From: Flavobacteriales bacterium
GTDB lineage: Bacteria; Bacteroidota; Bacteroidia; Flavobacteriales_F; PHOS-HE28
Length of the DNA stretch: 64,000 nucleotides
Direction of reading: 5' to 3'
Assembly: GCA_020635725.1 (NCBI GenBank)
Contig: JACJZF010000014.1
Location: 1 to 64,000, forward strand
Position numbers and translations under genes: made by a program. Shown here piece by piece: positions 16,345 to 25,336 of the stretch (the first letter of the stretch is position 1; the number at the start of each line of letters is the position of its first letter). The notes beneath the pieces are model-generated. The model did not search any database and was not told where the DNA came from. It worked only from the letters and a program-made list of their open reading frames with translations.

Positions 16345-18426
16345 TCAAGCGCGTTTGGCGGCGCTGCGCTCACGGCGGAGCGGCAGACTGATGAGGAACT
16401 CGGTGCCCACCCCGGGCTGGCTCTGCACCTCGATGGAGCCGCCGTGGTCGTTGATGATGCCGTACACGATCGCGAGTCCGAGCCCGGTGCCCTCGCCCAC
16501 CGGCTTGGTGGTGAAGAAGGGGTCGAAGATCCGCGCGATCGTCTCGTCGTTCATGCCGATGCCGGTATCGGAGATGCGCACGTGCACCTGGTCCTCGAAC
16601 AGGCTGGTGCTCGCCGACACCACGCGGGGGCGGCCATCGGCACGGGCGAGGGTGGCTTGCGCCGCATTCGTAAGGATGTTCATGAAGACCTGGTTCACCT
16701 TCCCCGGGAAGCACTCCACTTTGGGGATCTCGCCGAGTTCCAGGCGCAGCTCCACCTTGTCGCGGTACTGCGGCCCCAGCACGGTCATGGTGCTGCGCAG
16801 CCCCTCGTTGAGGTCGGCCTCCTTCAGGTCGTTCTCATCGAGCCGGGAGAAGTTGCGCAGGCCGCGCACGATCTCGGCCGTGCGCGAGGCGCCTTCGGCC
16901 ACGCTCGCGATGATGCCGTCCAGCTCTTCAATGGCCTCGCCGACGCCCATCCGTGCTTCCTCCTCGCGCACGCGGCTGAGCGCCTCGGCGGTCTCGGCGG
17001 CGCGGTACTCCTGGATCACATGCACCACCTCGCTGATGTTGCGCCGCAACGGGGCGATGTTGCTGGTGATGAAGTTCACGGGGTTGTTGATCTCGTGCGC
17101 GATGCCCGCCGTGAGCTGACCCAAGGAGGCCATCTTCTCGCTGTTCACCAGCTGGGTCTGCGTGCGCTTCAGCGTGTCGTTCGATTCCTGCAGCGCCGCG
17201 GTGCGCTCACGCACCTTCTGCTCGAGCACTTGATTCTGCTCACGGATGAGGCGCTCCTTCTCACTTCGGAGCACGTTGATTCTGTCGGCCAGGCCGAATG
17301 AAAGAAGAACCCCTTCGAGAGCTGAACCGATGGGCATGGCGAACTGGGTCAGGCGATTGAACGGGAGCACGCCCGCATCCTTCAGCACGAATACCAGCAC
17401 ACCGACCAAGAAGGCCGACCATGCCAGCAGGAAATAGCGTGCTTGCCTCGAACCCTTGCGAGCTCCCACGATTCCCATCAGGAGGAGATAGATTGCCGTC
17501 CAACCCGTAATGGCTTGTGCGAACTGGTACCCGACCCATGAATCGACGAAGCAGTATAACGCCATGTCAAGGCCAATCAACGCATAGAAGATCGGCACGA
17601 GCCTATGAAGCCGAGGCATGAGCTCTTTGGTGCCGATAAAACGGCGAGCGAACTCCATTCCGAATACCACGGCGAGCAGAGCGAAGATGATGGACGAATG
17701 GGCGTTGAACCACGCCGAGTCCCCGAGGAGATCCAGGGGGCCGAATCCGAGAAACGAGAGCTGGGCGGAAGCGATGATCAGTATGTAGCCCACGTACAGG
17801 AAGTAGCTCCTGTCTCGAGTCGATAGAAAGATGAAGAAGTTGTACAGGGCCATGGCGATCAAGGCACCTGCGTACACGCCGATCCAGGCAAGCGATGTTG
17901 ATTGAGCTGTGCTGGTGTTAGCCGCCGTGGCGACGAGCAAGGGAACGTGAATCGGCTTGAATCCGCGTACCCGAAGGAAGAACTCCTCCTCTGCCGAAGG
18001 TGCTATCGGCAGCGTGATTTGGAATCCGCTTTCAACTCCGAATTGGGATTCAGCCTCCGCTAGCCTTCCACCATGGGCGATGTGCTTCGGAATCCTTCCG
18101 TGAATGTGATAGAGGTCTAGTTCGTCTATCTCGGCATACGGGATGCTGAGAATCAGGTTGGGCTCGTCAGAATCATTCAGAATCCTGAATCGTATCCAAT
18201 GCGCGCTCCGAGAAACACCCAAGTTGGGAACCTCCGCTTCAGAGGGCGCGAAATGGGCGGTGCGCAGCACCTCCTCTGGTGCCATCAAGCCCGTGCTGTC
18301 CTGGAATAGTGCAGCATGCTGCCCAATGGACCGCTCGGCGTCCGAAGGATAGACCGCGGTCATTTGACCTACGGCAACCTGTGCCGATACCGCCACGCAA
18401 GCGACAAGAAGAGCAAGCTTCGACAT
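16345..18426 (-). CDS. 7TMR-DISM sensor histidine kinase
   Basis: 693 residues. A signal peptide (to about residue 20, VAVGQ) is followed by a periplasmic 7TMR-DISMED2-type beta-jelly-roll domain (~25-165), seven transmembrane helices (~175-380), a coiled coil, then HisKA (LTAGIAHEINNPVNFITSNI) and HATPase (NILTNAAQAT, DTGIGMNDETI, GEGTGLGLAIV). The sensor fold typically binds a carbohydrate-like or small ligand. The sensor half (upstream of about base 17270) is visibly less GC-rich than the kinase half, with the change at the domain boundary. The start lies 39 bases after the acyltransferase-like gene. Confidence 0.92.
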   Translation of the reverse strand: MSKLALLVACVAVSAQVAVGQMTAVYPSDAERSIGQHAALFQDSTGLMAPEEVLRTAHFAPSEAEVPNLGVSRSAHWIRFRILNDSDEPNLILSIPYAEIDELDLYHIHGRIPKHIAHGGRLAEAESQFGVESGFQITLPIAPSAEEEFFLRVRGFKPIHVPLLVATAANTSTAQSTSLAWIGVYAGALIAMALYNFFIFLSTRDRSYFLYVGYILIIASAQLSFLGFGPLDLLGDSAWFNAHSSIIFALLAVVFGMEFARRFIGTKELMPRLHRLVPIFYALIGLDMALYCFVDSWVGYQFAQAITGWTAIYLLLMGIVGARKGSRQARYFLLAWSAFLVGVLVFVLKDAGVLPFNRLTQFAMPIGSALEGVLLSFGLADRINVLRSEKERLIREQNQVLEQKVRERTAALQESNDTLKRTQTQLVNSEKMASLGQLTAGIAHEINNPVNFITSNIAPLRRNISEVVHVIQEYRAAETAEALSRVREEEARMGVGEAIEELDGIIASVAEGASRTAEIVRGLRNFSRLDENDLKEADLNEGLRSTMTVLGPQYRDKVELRLELGEIPKVECFPGKVNQVFMNILTNAAQATLARADGRPRVVSASTSLFEDQVHVRISDTGIGMNDETIARIFDPFFTTKPVGEGTGLGLAIVYGIINDHGGSIEVQSQPGVGTEFLISLPLRRERSAAKRA

Positions 18427-18465
18427 GCGGCGTTATACGCCAATCATGCCGATCAGGGTTCTGTA

Positions 18466-19206
18466 CTACGCCGCAAAGTGCCTGATAGCAGCCTCGAGGT
18501 CCAGATAAAGCTGTGAGATAGGGTCGATCAAGAGGTCATACGACACTTCGAGGCTCTCCTTCTTGGGCACTTCGACCTGGACTTGCCTAGGCCGCATCCG
18601 CAAGCTCAGTATTCGGTGACGAAGCTCCGAGGTGGCATGCGTAACGGTCTTTACATCCGGTATCACCATCACGTAGGACTTGATCCCCGGAATAGGGTAG
18701 TTGAACTCGCCTTGATCACCCACGCTCCGTACGGGAACGAATCCGACGGAGGAGCAGTACGGTGCGATATACTGGGCGACGAAGCAGGCCATATGGGATA
18801 GATCCGCCTGGCCAGCGGTCGCAACCGCAGCTGTAATGAGCAGGAATGGCACTCCGCGTCCCGCGAATCGCTCTGCATTCCAAAGAGCGCCGAGCTCTGC
18901 GTTACCAGCCGCCTCAAGCGGAGCCAGTACCGGCCTGAGCCTCGGTTCCTTCGTGTCGAGGGCGATCTCCATCGGCATGGGTACATCAGGCCGCGCCCGT
19001 TGCAGTCGAATGCCCGCGACCATCCCCAACTCTGCATGCATGGCCGCGAATACGATCGTGTCCGCGTCTCGCATCCAGGCGTCATCGTATTTCACCACGG
19101 TAGAAACACCGATGTCCGTGAGCACACGCGCGTGCTCGATCGCGTATTGTCGGCAGAGCTCAGGCTCATCGATCGCACGGAAGGCGCGTATGGTGATCTT
19201 CTCCAT
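18466..19206 (-). CDS. Putative GNAT / autoinducer-synthase-like acyltransferase
   Basis: 246 residues from ATG 19206, one base after the upstream stop (TGATATG); the TTG start at 19233 would overlap that gene. Not confidently recognised. The pattern resembles LuxI/FeeM-type N-acyltransferases: a central GMVAGIRLQRA strand like the GNAT beta-4 region, an acidic ELGALWNAERFAGRG segment, and a late VAQYIAPYCSSVGFVPV segment like the family's conserved Gly-Phe turn. If right, it would join an acyl group to an amine to make a diffusible or envelope molecule. Base composition is lower in GC than most neighbours. It is coupled to an E1-nitroreductase gene and followed by two kinases. Confidence 0.45.
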   Translation of the reverse strand: MEKITIRAFRAIDEPELCRQYAIEHARVLTDIGVSTVVKYDDAWMRDADTIVFAAMHAELGMVAGIRLQRARPDVPMPMEIALDTKEPRLRPVLAPLEAAGNAELGALWNAERFAGRGVPFLLITAAVATAGQADLSHMACFVAQYIAPYCSSVGFVPVRSVGDQGEFNYPIPGIKSYVMVIPDVKTVTHATSELRHRILSLRMRPRQVQVEVPKKESLEVSYDLLIDPISQLYLDLEAAIRHFAA

Positions 19207-19207
19207 A

Positions 19208-21505
19208 TCAGGCGGGGGATTTGGTTCGGGCAATAACAGCCGAAGTCGGGCGTCGCAGGCTTCGGGCGGTGGGAGATGGGGCGTAGGAGAGCCGCATCAT
19301 GAAGACCGGCTCATCCGTTTCGAGCGCGAAGATCTCGCGCATCCGGTCACGTAGTTGTAAGAGTTGGCGCTGGAACGGTTCAGACATGCCCTTGCCGCCA
19401 GCGAAGCGAACATGGTGCGAGAGCAGGATGGGCGCGGCGCAGGGATGCACGGCGATGCCTTGTGCCGATGCCGCCAGCCAGGCCCGTTGCATGGCCCTGC
19501 CTGCTTCGAGCAAGCCGCTCGCATCAGGCCGGCGTGTGGCGATCAGCATCAATCCGGAGGCCGACTGGAACTGCTCGCGGGTCATTTTCATGAATCCACG
19601 ACCCGCATCCCACTCAGCCAATAGGTCCATGGCTGCCCGGTCGGCCGCCACACGGAACCCGACTTCCTCGGTGCTCTTCAGTTCGAGGGTACCGATCTCC
19701 AAGCCATCCAAGGGGCGCTCTTCCGAACGGGAGGTCCAGCGGAGCTCTTTGCGGAACAGGTCATGGTGGCCCAGCGGATGCAGCACGCGCAGCCGTTCGG
19801 CACCGCCGATGACCTCGGCCATGTCGGCCAACGCGTCCCGGTGGTCGAGCATGTGCAGGCTGCAGTCCGGCACCTGGGCGACCGCCTCAGCGATCAGCGT
19901 GGTCGCCTCTTTCGGCAATGCACGGGCATCGCCTTTCTTCCGATTGGTGCATCGCAAGGCCAGGTTAGCCGCCAGCGGGTCGGCGCTGGTTCGGCCGCTC
20001 AGCTGCACCCGGGCAACGAGCCGATGGTCTCCCGTCGGGTAGGCATCGATCCGCAGAGCGAGGCCCATGGTTGAGGCCTCCAGACGGATGTTCTCGAGGC
20101 AGGCGCCCATGTCCATGGCAGGTATCAACCGACCGCCATCCAAAGGCGAGTCCCCACGCTCCGCGTCGTGGAAGACCAGCAAGCAGCCTTCGCGCAGCAT
20201 GAATCGCCAGGGCTGGAGGTTCCCCGCAGAAGGGGCCATGATGGCGGCACTCACCAGGCGATCGAACTGTTCCTGCGACAGCGGGTCGCTGGGCACCGTT
20301 TCCAGCTTGTTCGCCAGCGCCGTCATCAGCTCATCGGACATTGGTTCCGCACCAGGGAGGGGGGGCTGGCCCTTCGCGTTGGGTCCGCCTCCCCGGTCTT
20401 GAAGGAGCTCCTCGGGGTCGATGAACCAGCGTCCGCTGCTGGTGAACTGCCCGAGCGCCATGCGACGGTGCAGGTCCGCCACGAGCGCGCCGCCCAGCAC
20501 CACCGAGCTGGCCAACTGGGGCCAGGTGCCAACGGTGCTCTCGATCTCCAGCATGCTGGCTTTCATCCGCACGCTCATGGTATCCAGACCGATCACGGGG
20601 ATCACGAAGGGCAGTTTCTCCTCGTTGGTGCGAGCCTTCGCCGCTTGAGCCAGGTCGAGGTGGGCCACCAGGCCGTGCAGGATTGGGCGCTCCGGTTCCA
20701 AATCGAAGCGCTCCACGTCGATCAGCCCGCGGTCGCTCGTATCCATCACCACCGGCACGCGCAATTCCTTCGCTTTCTGTCGAGCCAGGATTTTCACGGC
20801 CACGCTGTCGCACTCCTCTACCAGCAGATCGAGCTTGCCGCCGCGGGTGAAGAAGTCCTCGAGGTTGCCCTCGGTGATGCCTTCCGGATAGACGGTGACC
20901 TGCAGGAAGGGGTCGATCTCCGCGATCTCCCGCGCTACGTTCACGGTCTTGTTGAGTCCCAACGACTGCACCCCGCTGCGGATGCGGTTGAGGTTGCTCA
21001 AGTCCAGCGTGTCGAAATCGGCCAGGCGCAGCTCGCCGAAGCTCCGCTCCATGGCCAATGCCAGGCTCACGCTCTGCCCCACGCTCAACCCGATCACGCC
21101 GACCCGCTTGCCGGACAATATGGCCTGTTCATCCTTGGTGATCTTGTTACGGTTGCGGTCCGTGCGCACGAGCGCGAATTCCGCCTCGTCGAGCAGGTGT
21201 ACCAGTCGATGCGACCAAGGGTAGTGGACCCACACCCCGTATTCCTCGGCCGGCACGCCCGCCAGGTGAGCCCGCGCCGCTTCATCCAGCGCCGCCGCTT
21301 CCCACTTCACCGACGGGTTCAATGCCTTCACGAGCTCACGCAGTTGGCTGTGCAGGTGGTCGTGGACCACGATCCTGGGATCTCGCTGGAGCAGATCTTG
21401 AAGTACAGCTTGACCCTCTGCGCTGGACGGCCTGATTATCACAGGCCTATGCGAGTGCAGGTCCGGTTGGAAGGCACCGTTCAGCGCTTCAGTCCAAGCG
21501 TTCAT
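19208..21505 (-). CDS. E1/ThiF-like adenylyltransferase fused to nitroreductase (Rv1355c-like)
   Basis: 765 residues. Residues ~100-330 resemble the E1/ThiF/MoeB adenylating fold: a Gly-rich nucleotide loop (RVGVIGLSVGQSVSLAL), then ADFDTLDLSNLNRIR, matching the family's D-x-D...SNLNRQ signature, with the usual final Gln changed. From about residue 420 a nitroreductase-like flavin domain begins (LVSAAIMAPSAGNLQPWRF). This layout matches the Rv1355c family of unknown function. E1 enzymes activate carboxylates with ATP and nitroreductases handle FMN redox steps, so a modified small molecule or peptide product is plausible but unproven. First gene of the - strand run. Confidence 0.75.
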   Translation of the reverse strand: MNAWTEALNGAFQPDLHSHRPVIIRPSSAEGQAVLQDLLQRDPRIVVHDHLHSQLRELVKALNPSVKWEAAALDEAARAHLAGVPAEEYGVWVHYPWSHRLVHLLDEAEFALVRTDRNRNKITKDEQAILSGKRVGVIGLSVGQSVSLALAMERSFGELRLADFDTLDLSNLNRIRSGVQSLGLNKTVNVAREIAEIDPFLQVTVYPEGITEGNLEDFFTRGGKLDLLVEECDSVAVKILARQKAKELRVPVVMDTSDRGLIDVERFDLEPERPILHGLVAHLDLAQAAKARTNEEKLPFVIPVIGLDTMSVRMKASMLEIESTVGTWPQLASSVVLGGALVADLHRRMALGQFTSSGRWFIDPEELLQDRGGGPNAKGQPPLPGAEPMSDELMTALANKLETVPSDPLSQEQFDRLVSAAIMAPSAGNLQPWRFMLREGCLLVFHDAERGDSPLDGGRLIPAMDMGACLENIRLEASTMGLALRIDAYPTGDHRLVARVQLSGRTSADPLAANLALRCTNRKKGDARALPKEATTLIAEAVAQVPDCSLHMLDHRDALADMAEVIGGAERLRVLHPLGHHDLFRKELRWTSRSEERPLDGLEIGTLELKSTEEVGFRVAADRAAMDLLAEWDAGRGFMKMTREQFQSASGLMLIATRRPDASGLLEAGRAMQRAWLAASAQGIAVHPCAAPILLSHHVRFAGGKGMSEPFQRQLLQLRDRMREIFALETDEPVFMMRLSYAPSPTARSLRRPTSAVIARTKSPA

Positions 21506-21578
21506 TGTTCAGTTCAGATGGGTGTAGAGCGGCACCCAAGATGTCTGAGGCGGGGTAAATCTAATCAACGGCGAATTA

Positions 21579-21598
21579 TCAACAATTTTTCAACAATT
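21579..21598. promoter_or_regulatory. Direct repeat in a divergent promoter region
   Basis: Two copies of TCAACAATT spaced 11 bp start-to-start (21579 and 21590), about one helical turn, lie in an unusually AT-rich stretch between the divergent E1-nitroreductase and response-regulator genes. It is a candidate operator for one or both. Confidence 0.4.
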
Positions 21599-21638
21599 CT
21601 TCGAGTAACCTCCTGCAAGCCCCTGCGTTTCAGCCTGT

Positions 21639-22127
21639 ATGAACGCGCTAGCCAAGGACTTCAACCCAGCTGAACTGCCTGTGGTGCTTTTCGTTGACGA
21701 CGATGCCGGCAATAGGCAAGCCTTCCATGCGGCATTCCGCCATCACATGCAGGTCCTGCTCGCTGCCGATCTGCACGAGGCTTGGCTGCAGCTCACATCG
21801 CATGAGGTGCACGTGGTGATCGCTGACCAGCGCATGCCGAACACCACCGGCAGCGAGCTGCTGACCCTGGTGAAGGAGCGATTCCCCAAGGTGCGGCGCA
21901 TGCTGGTGACGGCCTATGCCGATCTGGAGGCGATCATCGACGCGGTCAACAACGGCGGCGTTTCGAAGTACTTCGCGAAGCCGTGGGTCAATGACCAGGT
22001 CGTGAAGGCTGTCAACGAAGCCGTGTCCGAGATCCAGGCCGAAGCCCGCGCGGCTGAATACACCGAGCGCCTGCTCGAGGCGAACCGGCAACTCGAATTC
22101 GCCCTACGGCAACGACTCTTATCCTGA
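21639..22127 (+). CDS. Stand-alone response regulator (REC domain)
   Basis: 162 residues: one receiver domain with acidic cluster VDDD, phospho-acceptor Asp63 in IADQRMPN, Thr in VTAYADLEA and Lys in YFAKPW, followed by a ~35-residue coiled-coil-like tail. There is no output domain. Its receiver closely parallels that of the hybrid protein at 14803-16341 (both have DQRMP, Y-x-DLEA and AVN-x-GG-x-x-x-Y-x-x-KPW), so the two are probably paralogous and may share a kinase. It is divergent from the E1-nitroreductase gene. Confidence 0.88.
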   Translation: MNALAKDFNPAELPVVLFVDDDAGNRQAFHAAFRHHMQVLLAADLHEAWLQLTSHEVHVVIADQRMPNTTGSELLTLVKERFPKVRRMLVTAYADLEAIIDAVNNGGVSKYFAKPWVNDQVVKAVNEAVSEIQAEARAAEYTERLLEANRQLEFALRQRLLS

Positions 22128-22149
22128 GCGGATAGCTGCAGGCGCGGGA

Positions 22150-22157
22150 TAAATTCG
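22150..22157 (+). promoter_or_regulatory. -7-like box of bshC
   Basis: TAAATTCG, 10 bases before the bshC ATG. Confidence 0.45.
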
Positions 22158-22167
22158 CCCGCCCCTG

Positions 22168-23754
22168 ATGACCATCCATCGCCTCGATCTCGCCGCCACA
22201 GGACAATTCTCCGCGCTGGCGCTCGATCACGCGAACGCCGACCCCTTTCTGGCCGCCTTCCGCGAATTCGCCCCCGACCGGCACGGGCTGCGCGCCGCGG
22301 CCCAGTCACGTGCGTTCGCCCCCGAGCACCGCGCGGTGCTGGTGAGCGCGCTGCGCAGGCAATACGCGGGAATCGACACGCGCGGGGCGGTGGATCGCGC
22401 CTTCGAGCGCCTCGCCGATGAGCGCTGCCTCACCGTCACCACCGGCCACCAGCTCTGCCTGTTCACCGGGCCGTTGTATTTCCCGCTAAAGATCATGAAC
22501 GTGATCCGGCTGGCCGCCGAGTTGGAAGAGGATCTGAAGCGCCCGGTGGTTCCGGTGTTCTGGATGGCCACCGAAGACCACGACCGGCCCGAGGTGGATC
22601 ATGCCTGGTTCGGAGAGGCGCATCTGCGCTGGCCCGGCGAATCGTCGGGACCGGTGGGCCGCCTGCCACTGCAAGGCATCTCTGCCGTGGTGCGGGAGGC
22701 CTGCGACCGCTTGGGCGAGGGCGAGCAGGCGGAACGGATGAAGTCCCTGCTGCGAGACAGCTACACCGAGGGCCGCACGCTCGCCGAGGCCACGCGTCGC
22801 TTCGTGCATGCGCTCTTCGGCCGTTTCGGGCTGGTGGCGCTCGATGGCGATGACCGCGCATTGAAGGAGCTCTTCGTGCCGGTGATGCGCGAGGAATTGC
22901 TCCACGCGATCACGGAACGCACCGTGCGCTACGCCGATGAGCGCCTCGCCGAGCGCTATAAGGTGCAGGCGCATGCCCGACCGGTGAATCTCTTCCACCT
23001 GCGCCCGGGGCACCGTGCCCGCATCGAGCGCACCGCGCAGGGCTTCGGAGTGTTGGAAGGAGGCCCGGAGTTCAGCGCCGAGGAACTGCTGCTCGACCTC
23101 GAGGTGCGCCCGCAGGACTATTCGCCGAATGTGCTGCTGCGTCCGGTCTATCAGGAGACCGTGCTGCCGAACATCGCGTATGTAGGCGGCGGCGGCGAGC
23201 TGGCGTACTGGATGCAGCTGAAATGGCTCTTCCAAGCGGTGCAGGTGCCCATGCCGGTGGTGCTGCTGCGCACGTCTATGGCAACGCTCACGGCCAAAGA
23301 CCTGCGGCAATGGACCGCATTGGGCCTGTCCATCGATGAGCTGTTCCGGCCGAGTCACGAGATCCTGGATGCCGTGGCGAGCCGTGCATCCGGCACGGAC
23401 ACTGATATCGCATCGGAGCTGGACCGATTGAATGCCGTGTTCGGCCAGTTGGGCTTACGAGCCGCTGCCATCGACCCCTCGCTGGGATTGAGTGCCGCTG
23501 CGGCTGCAGCCCGCGCCATACGGGCGCTCGAAGGGGTAGGAGAGCGCATGCGTCGCGCCTTGCGCCGGAAGGAACAGGTGCAGCTGGGCCGCGCCGAGCG
23601 CGTGCTCGACACCCTGCTGCCCGGTGGTGGCCTGCAGGAGCGGAAGGCCTGCATCGTGCCGATGCTCGCGCAGCGGGGCGAGGGCCTCATCGACCGTTGG
23701 ATCGCGGCGCTCGATCCGCTGGACCCGCGCTTCAGCCTGCTGGTGGAGGACTGA
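22168..23754 (+). CDS. bshC: Bacillithiol biosynthesis cysteine-adding enzyme BshC
   Basis: 528 residues, usual length. It adds cysteine to glucosaminyl-malate in the last step of bacillithiol synthesis. Family motifs: TTGHQLCLFTGPLYFPLKI near residue 92, VFWMATEDHDRPEVDHAWFG near 130, and the mid-protein NIAYVGGGGELAYWMQLKW. The C-terminal region has the long helical arm (LRRKEQVQLGRAERVLDTLL). bshA and bshB are not in the window. Bacillithiol in a katG-bearing Bacteroidota fits the thiol-based peroxide defence seen at 2754. Confidence 0.95.
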   Translation: MTIHRLDLAATGQFSALALDHANADPFLAAFREFAPDRHGLRAAAQSRAFAPEHRAVLVSALRRQYAGIDTRGAVDRAFERLADERCLTVTTGHQLCLFTGPLYFPLKIMNVIRLAAELEEDLKRPVVPVFWMATEDHDRPEVDHAWFGEAHLRWPGESSGPVGRLPLQGISAVVREACDRLGEGEQAERMKSLLRDSYTEGRTLAEATRRFVHALFGRFGLVALDGDDRALKELFVPVMREELLHAITERTVRYADERLAERYKVQAHARPVNLFHLRPGHRARIERTAQGFGVLEGGPEFSAEELLLDLEVRPQDYSPNVLLRPVYQETVLPNIAYVGGGGELAYWMQLKWLFQAVQVPMPVVLLRTSMATLTAKDLRQWTALGLSIDELFRPSHEILDAVASRASGTDTDIASELDRLNAVFGQLGLRAAAIDPSLGLSAAAAAARAIRALEGVGERMRRALRRKEQVQLGRAERVLDTLLPGGGLQERKACIVPMLAQRGEGLIDRWIAALDPLDPRFSLLVED

Positions 23755-23775
23755 GCCTGCCTGCTGCGTGCTGGC

Positions 23776-23783
23776 TACTTTCG
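23776..23783 (+). promoter_or_regulatory. -7 promoter box of guaA
   Basis: TACTTTCG, 20 bases before the TTG start of guaA, in the 49-base gap after bshC. Confidence 0.55.
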
Positions 23784-23803
23784 CCGCACCGAAACCAGCG
23801 CCC

Positions 23804-25336
23804 TTGTCCGAACGCATCCTCATACTCGATCACGGCTCTCAGTACACCCAGCTCATCGCGCGCCGCGTGCGCGAGCTCAACGTGTATTGCGAGATCCATC
23901 CCTTCTCCAAAGCCCGTGAGCTCGCCGCCGATCCCGGTGTGAAAGGCGTGATCCTCAGCGGCAGTCCCAGCAGCGTGCACGATCCGAATGCACCGGACAC
24001 CGATCTCGAGGGCATCATGGGGCGACTGCCGGTGCTCGGCGTGTGCTACGGCGCGCAACTCATCGCGAAGCGCGCAGGAGCCAAGGTGGAGCGCAGCAAG
24101 GTGCGGGAATATGGCCGGGCGCACCTCGATACGCTCGCCGACAACCACCTCTTCGATGGCATCGAGGCCGGCACGCAGGTGTGGATGAGCCACGGCGACA
24201 GCATCACCGCGCCGAGCGAGGCCATGGACGTGATCGCCAGCACGGCCGATGTGCCCGTTGCGGCTTACGCGTTGCGGGATCAACTCACCTTCGCCGTGCA
24301 GTTCCATCCCGAGGTGTACCACACCACCGATGGGCTGCAGCTCCTTCACAATTTCGTCATCGGCATCTGCGGCTGCACCGGCGACTGGACACCGCATGGC
24401 TTCGTAGAGCACAGCGTGGCCCGCCTGAAGGAAGAACTCGGCGATGATCAGGTGGTGCTAGCTCTGAGCGGTGGCGTGGATAGCAGCGTGGCCGCGCTCC
24501 TGCTCGACCGCGCCATCGGCGACCGTCTGCATTGCATCTTCGTTGACAACGGCCTCCTGCGCAAGGATGAATACGCCCGCGTGCTCGAGAGCTATCGGCA
24601 CTTGGGCCTGAATATCACCGGGGTCGATGCACGTGCCGAATTTCACTCGGCGCTCAAGGGCCTGGAGGAGCCGGAAGCCAAGCGCAAGGCCATCGGCCGC
24701 ACCTTCATCGAGGTCTTCGACCGCGAGGCGCATCGCATCAGCGACGTGAAATGGCTCGGCCAGGGGACCATCTATCCCGATGTGATCGAGAGCGTGAGCG
24801 TCAATGGGCCGAGCGTCACCATCAAGAGCCATCATAACGTGGGCGGTCTGCCCGAGCGCATGAAGCTGAAGGTGGTGGAGCCGCTTCGCCTCCTTTTCAA
24901 GGACGAGGTGCGTCGCGTAGGGCGTGAGCTCGGCCTCGACCCCAATATCCTCGGCAGGCATCCCTTCCCGGGGCCGGGCCTCGCCATCCGCATCCTCGGG
25001 GAGGTCACCCCGGAAAAGGTGGCGCTGCTGCAGGAGGTGGACCACATCTTCATCCAAGGCCTGCGGGAAGAAGGGCTGTACGACCAGGTCTGGCAGGCCG
25101 GTGCGATCCTGTTGCCCGTGCGCAGCGTGGGGGTCATGGGCGATGAGCGCACCTACGAGAATGCCGTGGCCCTGCGCGCCGTCACCAGCACGGATGGCAT
25201 GACCGCCGATTGGTGCCATCTGCCCTACGAATTCCTGGCACGGATATCGAACAGCATCATCAACCGGGTCAAAGGCGTGAACCGCGTGGTGTACGACATC
25301 AGCAGCAAGCCGCCGGCCACCATCGAATGGGAATGA
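23804..25336 (+). CDS. guaA: GMP synthase (glutamine-hydrolysing)
   Basis: 510 residues from a TTG start. It makes GMP from XMP, ATP and glutamine. The class I glutamine amidotransferase domain has the nucleophile motif GVCYGAQ and FHPEVYHT; the ATP-pyrophosphatase domain has ALSGGVDSSVAALLL; the C-terminal dimerisation domain ends KPPATIEWE. I chose TTG 23804 because it gives the family N terminus (SERILILDHGSQYTQ), and upstream in-frame sequence is the bshC gene in another frame plus the promoter box. The stop overlaps the start of the LysM gene (ATGA). Confidence 0.96.
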   Translation: MSERILILDHGSQYTQLIARRVRELNVYCEIHPFSKARELAADPGVKGVILSGSPSSVHDPNAPDTDLEGIMGRLPVLGVCYGAQLIAKRAGAKVERSKVREYGRAHLDTLADNHLFDGIEAGTQVWMSHGDSITAPSEAMDVIASTADVPVAAYALRDQLTFAVQFHPEVYHTTDGLQLLHNFVIGICGCTGDWTPHGFVEHSVARLKEELGDDQVVLALSGGVDSSVAALLLDRAIGDRLHCIFVDNGLLRKDEYARVLESYRHLGLNITGVDARAEFHSALKGLEEPEAKRKAIGRTFIEVFDREAHRISDVKWLGQGTIYPDVIESVSVNGPSVTIKSHHNVGGLPERMKLKVVEPLRLLFKDEVRRVGRELGLDPNILGRHPFPGPGLAIRILGEVTPEKVALLQEVDHIFIQGLREEGLYDQVWQAGAILLPVRSVGVMGDERTYENAVALRAVTSTDGMTADWCHLPYEFLARISNSIINRVKGVNRVVYDISSKPPATIEWE

